Virus record (IMG/VR): IMGVR_UViG_3300042878_000174
Span: 1 to 63,168 of that record
Strand: one strand, 5' to 3'
From: a virus
Length of the DNA: 63,168 bases
The translations under genes and the position numbers were made by a program. The notes under the pieces are model-generated. The model did not search any database. It was not told the DNA's origin and worked only from the letters and a program-made list of their open reading frames with translations. Below, in pieces: positions 59,585-63,168 of the stretch; within the stretch, counting starts at the first letter, position 1, and each line of letters begins with the position of its first letter.

Positions 59585-60493
59585 TCAGAATGTGATAGTG
59601 CCAGAGGCAACAAATTTGTACACGCGCCATGCGCCTGCAACGTACATTTCAGGCCCACCTGTTGTTGATGTAGCTGGGGCTTGGTATGAAGGGTAGCGGA
59701 TGATGACTATGCCAGAACCGCCTGCGGCTCCGACTTTAGAAGAAGCGAAGTTTCCAGAACCACCGCCACCTCCACCGGTGTTGGGAACACCGCTTGTAGC
59801 TTGAAAACGTATTGCGCCAGAACCAGTGCCGCTTCCGCCATTTCCGCCACCACCACCGCCACCTATAGTTTTAAACCCAAGGTTATTTGGATCATAAACC
59901 CCACCAGCACCACCACCAGCGTATTGAATCGGTGATCCTGTTATTGATGAAACAGCCCCTGTTCCTCCTGAATAGCCAAATGGAGTAGTATTTTCAGAAG
60001 TTCCAACGCTTCCAGCGCCACCACCACCACCGCCCCAATACAAAGTCCCACTAAATCCATTAGTAAATGATGCGCCATCGTTTCCTTGACCGAGGGTTTT
60101 TGCTCCACCAGCAAACCATCCTGCGCCACCGCCAGACCCGCCTGCGCCGCCGGGCGTTGTACCCGCAGAACCGCCTCCTCCGCCATAACCGCCACCAATA
60201 GCCGTAATGTTGCCAAAAACTGAACTAGCACCTTGAACAGCCGCTACCGAAGTGTTTGGCGCACCAGCGCCTCCAGCACCAACAGTAACAGTAATAGAAG
60301 TACCCATAGCCACGGGATAACCTTGAGCAGTCAAAAAGCCACCTGCGCCACCTCCACCACCGCAACCAGAGTTATAGTTTTCCGATCCACCACCACCCCC
60401 GCCAGCCACGACAAGGTACTCCACCGCTGTGACAGGTGAATTGATGCCGTCAAGCCCGACAGAAAGAATGCCGCCAACTCTATCAAGAGACAT
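59585..60493 (-). CDS. Glycine-rich tail fibre/adhesin 4
   Basis: 302 residues. MSLDRVGGILSVGLDGINSP is followed by the YLVVAGGGGGGSENYNSG glycine-rich domain, with one domain and the common WRVYKFVASGTITF end. It shares the modular plan of adhesins 1-3 with different loops. Likely receptor-binding. Confidence 0.83.
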   Translation of the reverse strand: MSLDRVGGILSVGLDGINSPVTAVEYLVVAGGGGGGSENYNSGCGGGGGAGGFLTAQGYPVAMGTSITVTVGAGGAGAPNTSVAAVQGASSVFGNITAIGGGYGGGGGSAGTTPGGAGGSGGGAGWFAGGAKTLGQGNDGASFTNGFSGTLYWGGGGGGAGSVGTSENTTPFGYSGGTGAVSSITGSPIQYAGGGAGGVYDPNNLGFKTIGGGGGGGNGGSGTGSGAIRFQATSGVPNTGGGGGGSGNFASSKVGAAGGSGIVIIRYPSYQAPATSTTGGPEMYVAGAWRVYKFVASGTITF

Positions 60494-60505
60494 ATCAGCC
60501 TCCCT

Positions 60506-60904
60506 TTACGCTATGAGTTCGTAGCTGATGCTGTAAGTAATGCCGCTGGCTGTGCCGGATGTAACAGTGATTGATGTGCCTTCCATCAGATACAAAGCTG
60601 ATGTTTTATCCACAACAATTAAAGATGCACCAACAGGCACAGACACTGTAGAAGCAATCGGGAAGGCCGTTCCGCTAGATGGAGCAGAGCCTTGAGATTG
60701 AGCGCCGTTAGTGTAGATAGACACAGTTGTATTTACTGCCGCAGAGCCGCTGACGTTAGCAGCCACGATCTGGTTGATCTTCATCACTTGACCGCTAGAA
60801 GCAGCATTAGGAAGAAGAACCACGGCAGATGTACCGCCGGGTGTTAGATAGGTAGTTACACCGTAAATCGTGGTTGAACTGCCAGCAATATTTGGATTTG
60901 CCAT
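60506..60904 (-). CDS. Small beta-rich virion protein
   Basis: 132 residues, MANPNIAGSSTTIYGVTTYL; Ser/Thr/Ala-rich, beta-like throughout, with a conserved-looking SGQVMKINQIVAANVSGSAA. Probably a small tail or decoration protein in the fibre block. No family identified. Confidence 0.72.
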   Translation of the reverse strand: MANPNIAGSSTTIYGVTTYLTPGGTSAVVLLPNAASSGQVMKINQIVAANVSGSAAVNTTVSIYTNGAQSQGSAPSSGTAFPIASTVSVPVGASLIVVDKTSALYLMEGTSITVTSGTASGITYSISYELIA

Positions 60905-60913
60905 GATGTTTCC

Positions 60914-61720
60914 TTAAAAGCCAAAGACGAGAGCCATTGCCACTGCTTGACCGCGAGTAGCGCCAGTAGCGGCTGGGGTTGTTGATGCCCAAGTTGTACC
61001 ATTAGATGTCAACACATTACCAGCAGTACTGGGGGCAACAAAAGTTGGTGTTGAAGTGCCGTTACCCAGAATGACGTTGTTAGCAGTCAGCGTGGTTAGA
61101 CCTGTACCGCCTTGGTCTACACCAAGAGTTCCAGTAGACACCAAGTTCTTACTGCCGTTTGTAAATACAGGCTTGCTGGCTGTCAGTGAAGAATCAATGA
61201 TGTCATTGGCTGTCAGCGTTGTACCGTCAAAAGTCAAGTTAGCAGAAGCACCAAAAGCGCCAGAGCTATTAAACTGAACCTGAGTATTGGAGCCAGCCGC
61301 AGAGCCACCGCCCACATTAACAAAGTTAGTACCGTCCCAAGCCACAATAGCCCGTGTACCAGCCGCTACAGTAACGCCTGTACCAGTCACACCTTGAATG
61401 GTAATTGACTGAGTACTGGATGTTTTGTTAATCACCACATAAGTTTTAGACTGTGCAGGGACTGTGATTGTGCGGGTAACTGTACCGCCAGCAGTCCATA
61501 GGATCACTGCGTACTGAGAGCTATTGGCTGTCAGACCTGTACTTGCGTATGTGCCTTCAGTAACAGTCAGCGTAATGTCTGCATCCGCAGAAATTGTTTG
61601 AGTTCCAGCAACGGCAACATCCACAATCTGCGAGATGGCGTTATTGATGGTGTCACCCCACTGACCGGACAGCGTACCTGTTGCCGGAAGGGTTAGACCT
61701 ATAAGGGATGTCTTTGCCAT
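60914..61720 (-). CDS. Tail fibre-like protein
   Basis: 268 residues. GLTLPATGTLSGQWGDTINN at the N-terminus, a beta-rich middle and LGVDQGGTGLTTLTANNVIL then TSNGTTWAST form a repeat module common in phage fibre and appendage proteins. The N-terminus probably docks to the tail. Confidence 0.82.
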   Translation of the reverse strand: MAKTSLIGLTLPATGTLSGQWGDTINNAISQIVDVAVAGTQTISADADITLTVTEGTYASTGLTANSSQYAVILWTAGGTVTRTITVPAQSKTYVVINKTSSTQSITIQGVTGTGVTVAAGTRAIVAWDGTNFVNVGGGSAAGSNTQVQFNSSGAFGASANLTFDGTTLTANDIIDSSLTASKPVFTNGSKNLVSTGTLGVDQGGTGLTTLTANNVILGNGTSTPTFVAPSTAGNVLTSNGTTWASTTPAATGATRGQAVAMALVFGF

Positions 61721-61729
61721 TTATTGCTC

Positions 61730-62506
61730 CTACTGAGTAGAAATTACTGTCCAACCGGGCGATTCCGTTGTATCAACAGCACCCCAGCCCGGTGTTTGCG
61801 GATTGCTGATATTTTGCCAGTTTACGCCTTGCGTGTCATCAATAATTTCCCACAAGTAACGTCCACCGTTTATTTCTGTCAATGCCATCGTATCCGACAC
61901 GCTCAAATTGTAATTTGCAATCCCGCCATTTGTCTCAACGATTACCGCAGACTCAGTTAAAAACTCTTGGTAAAACGTACCTACAGTCGTTCCTTCTTCA
62001 ATAGCCATCGACTCTACGATGGTCATAATCAGCACAGCCACCTGTGCTTCTGCTATTGCAATCGACTCCGATATATTACCCAAGAATGTAGCAACTACTT
62101 CTTCTACACTCACAATCCCTAACGAATCCGCAACACTTTCTGTGTAACTTGTCTGCGCGGCCTCGTCATCTGTAATGGTCTGGCTATCTGCCACACTGAC
62201 GTTGTAGCTGGTTATTGCCTCGTTTACATCAGCAATTGCCACAATTTCAGCAACAGTATCCGCATACGCAACCAGAACAGACTCAGCATCCGCTATTCCC
62301 GCTGTCTCACTTACCGCCACATTCAACGTGACAACGACAGTCTGAATATCCTGAATACCTGCCGTGCCGTTCCACGACCCAGAACCCCAAGTATCTTGTC
62401 CCCAAGATGAGCCGTTCGTTAATGACTCGGTGACGCTGACCTCATAGGTGGTTTCACCACCCCAGCCTAGATCGCCCCAAGCATTATCGCCCCACCCGTT
62501 TGCCAT
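61730..62506 (-). CDS. Fibre-like protein with imperfect repeats
   Basis: 258 residues. An N-terminal W/G-rich part (NGWGDNAWGDLGWGGETT, SWGQDTWGSGSWNG) precedes about six imperfect 'V-(A/S)-(D/E)-(T/S)-x-(A/G)-I-x-(D/E)' units of 20-27 residues, rich in Glu/Asp/Ala. Acidic repeats suggest a fibrous, metal-binding shaft. It ends PGWGAVDTTESPGWTVISTQ. Confidence 0.78.
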   Translation of the reverse strand: MANGWGDNAWGDLGWGGETTYEVSVTESLTNGSSWGQDTWGSGSWNGTAGIQDIQTVVVTLNVAVSETAGIADAESVLVAYADTVAEIVAIADVNEAITSYNVSVADSQTITDDEAAQTSYTESVADSLGIVSVEEVVATFLGNISESIAIAEAQVAVLIMTIVESMAIEEGTTVGTFYQEFLTESAVIVETNGGIANYNLSVSDTMALTEINGGRYLWEIIDDTQGVNWQNISNPQTPGWGAVDTTESPGWTVISTQ

Positions 62507-62507
62507 A

Positions 62508-63071
62508 TTAGGTCAATGTCAATGTGTACGTAACCGCAATCGTGTCACCATTAACAACAGCCTTAGAACTAGAAAAATCACCAGCAGAGAACAATGTGCC
62601 AGTGGTTGAATCTTTAGTTGCGCTACCGCCAATGTTGATAAAGCAACCCGCTACAGTACCTGTGCTGGTCATAGAGAATGACACGGCAGAAGATGTAGCC
62701 TTGCTAGAAGCGGCGGCAGAAGCAAATGAAGGTGTAGGACGGTTGCCAGAATATGCAGGAGCGTTAGTGCCACCCACTTCTAACCAGCCTGCGTGGGATG
62801 CTTGTGTATCTGCAACGTTAGCCGAACCCACGCCCTTTAAGCCCATCACAACTGCGCCAGCGGCTGAGTTACCAAGGATGGTATCCAAGGTCAAGTTCTT
62901 ACCAACAGTCGTTACTAAGTTCTGAATAGGTTCGTCCCACTTAACAAAACCATCAATGCTGTAGCAAACAGCATGGTATGTACCGTGGATAGCCATCTCA
63001 TCAGAAGGCATGGTGTTGTATTTTGTGATTGCTGCTACTTGGTCGGTAGCGGTGATTTTGTCCAAGCTCAT
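62508..63071 (-). CDS. Fibre/appendage-like protein, complete allele
   Basis: 187 residues, complete copy of the gene truncated at the left edge. MSLDKITATDQVAAITKYNT starts it; Ser/Thr/Ala-rich C-terminus with beta pattern (SFSMTSTGTVAGCFINIGGS, GDTIAVTYTLTLT). The gene downstream starts one base after its stop. No enzyme motif. Likely part of the tail appendage. Confidence 0.8.
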   Translation of the reverse strand: MSLDKITATDQVAAITKYNTMPSDEMAIHGTYHAVCYSIDGFVKWDEPIQNLVTTVGKNLTLDTILGNSAAGAVVMGLKGVGSANVADTQASHAGWLEVGGTNAPAYSGNRPTPSFASAAASSKATSSAVSFSMTSTGTVAGCFINIGGSATKDSTTGTLFSAGDFSSSKAVVNGDTIAVTYTLTLT

Positions 63072-63168
63072 GTGAGGCTCCTTAATTAGAAGAACGGATC
63101 AATGCTGCTGTCGCTGTGTTAGCAGGCATTGTGATGGTGAAATTGGTAGATGTTTTGTCAGACCCAAA
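62566..63168. repeat. Direct terminal repeat, right copy
   Basis: Counterpart of 1-603. The last 125 bases and first 95 bases are identical to the left copy, and the middle differs at 21 mostly synonymous sites. Confidence 0.9.
63082..63168 (-). CDS. C-terminal fragment of the 137-residue virion protein (window edge)
   Basis: Identical to 517-603, the 3' end of the gene at 517-930, cut by the right edge. It is the overlap of the circular genome, not a separate gene. Confidence 0.85.
   Translation of the reverse strand, partial: FGSDKTSTNFTITMPANTATAALIRSSN

Noticed and set aside
1-63168. Prophage or temperate life style
   Set aside because: No integrase, excisionase, attachment site or full repressor was found; the small LexA-like protein lacks a peptidase domain.
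1-63168. tRNA or tmRNA genes
   Set aside because: No cloverleaf with a conserved TTCRA arm was seen in the few non-coding stretches; a covariance-model scan was not possible.

Overview
The window looks like one complete genome unit of a short-tailed (podovirus-type) dsDNA bacteriophage, closed on itself. Bases 1-603 are repeated at 62566-63168 at about 96.5% identity, so the unit is about 62.56 kb. Head and tail genes resemble the P22-type plan: large portal, TerS/TerL, gp4-like adaptors and a gp10-like stabilisation protein. They are joined to virion proteins of a kind common in phages of freshwater Proteobacteria. No integrase, tRNA, CRISPR array, RNA polymerase or DNA polymerase was recognised. 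A lytic life style relying on host polymerases is inferred; the host cannot be named from the sequence.

Layout. (1) 1-16.2 kb, minus strand: fibre-like genes, two adaptor-like proteins, a block of small basic proteins (1.8-6.5 kb) with a shared C-terminal motif, capsid genes (major capsid, scaffold, GroES-like protein, portal) and terminase. (2) 16.26-16.78 kb: intergenic region with four perfect DnaA boxes, then a promoter and palindromic operator. (3) 16.8-22.05 kb, plus strand: SprT-like zincin, MoxR-type AAA+ ATPase, CobT-like zincin/acidic protein and VWA protein, followed by small unknown genes and a terminator. (4) 22.1-25.6 kb, minus strand: primase-helicase, HNH protein, winged helix and small genes. 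(5) 25.6-26.27 kb: non-coding region with large perfect inverted repeats, direct repeats, a strong sigma70 promoter and an intrinsic terminator. (6) 26.2-32.8 kb: RusA (minus), then a plus-strand recombination operon (PD-(D/E)XK nuclease, Sak/DUF1071 annealing protein, SSB-like protein), many small genes and a YbcO-like nuclease. (7) 32.8-53 kb, minus strand: a 2975-residue polyvalent virion protein, several virion proteins, a 1750-residue repeat protein and the gp10-like protein. (8) 53-54.9 kb: lysis cassette with holin, GH108 endolysin and small membrane proteins, including a 30-residue gene. (9) 54.9-63.1 kb: four paralogous glycine-rich fibres and other fibre-like proteins.

The strongest genome-wide signal is the 8-bp palindrome GTTTAAAC. 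I count 49 copies by eye where about one is expected by chance. Forty-eight lie before 45.02 kb and one after. It sits in coding sequence in several reading frames, in stop codons, and in Shine-Dalgarno to start spacers, so the selection is on DNA.
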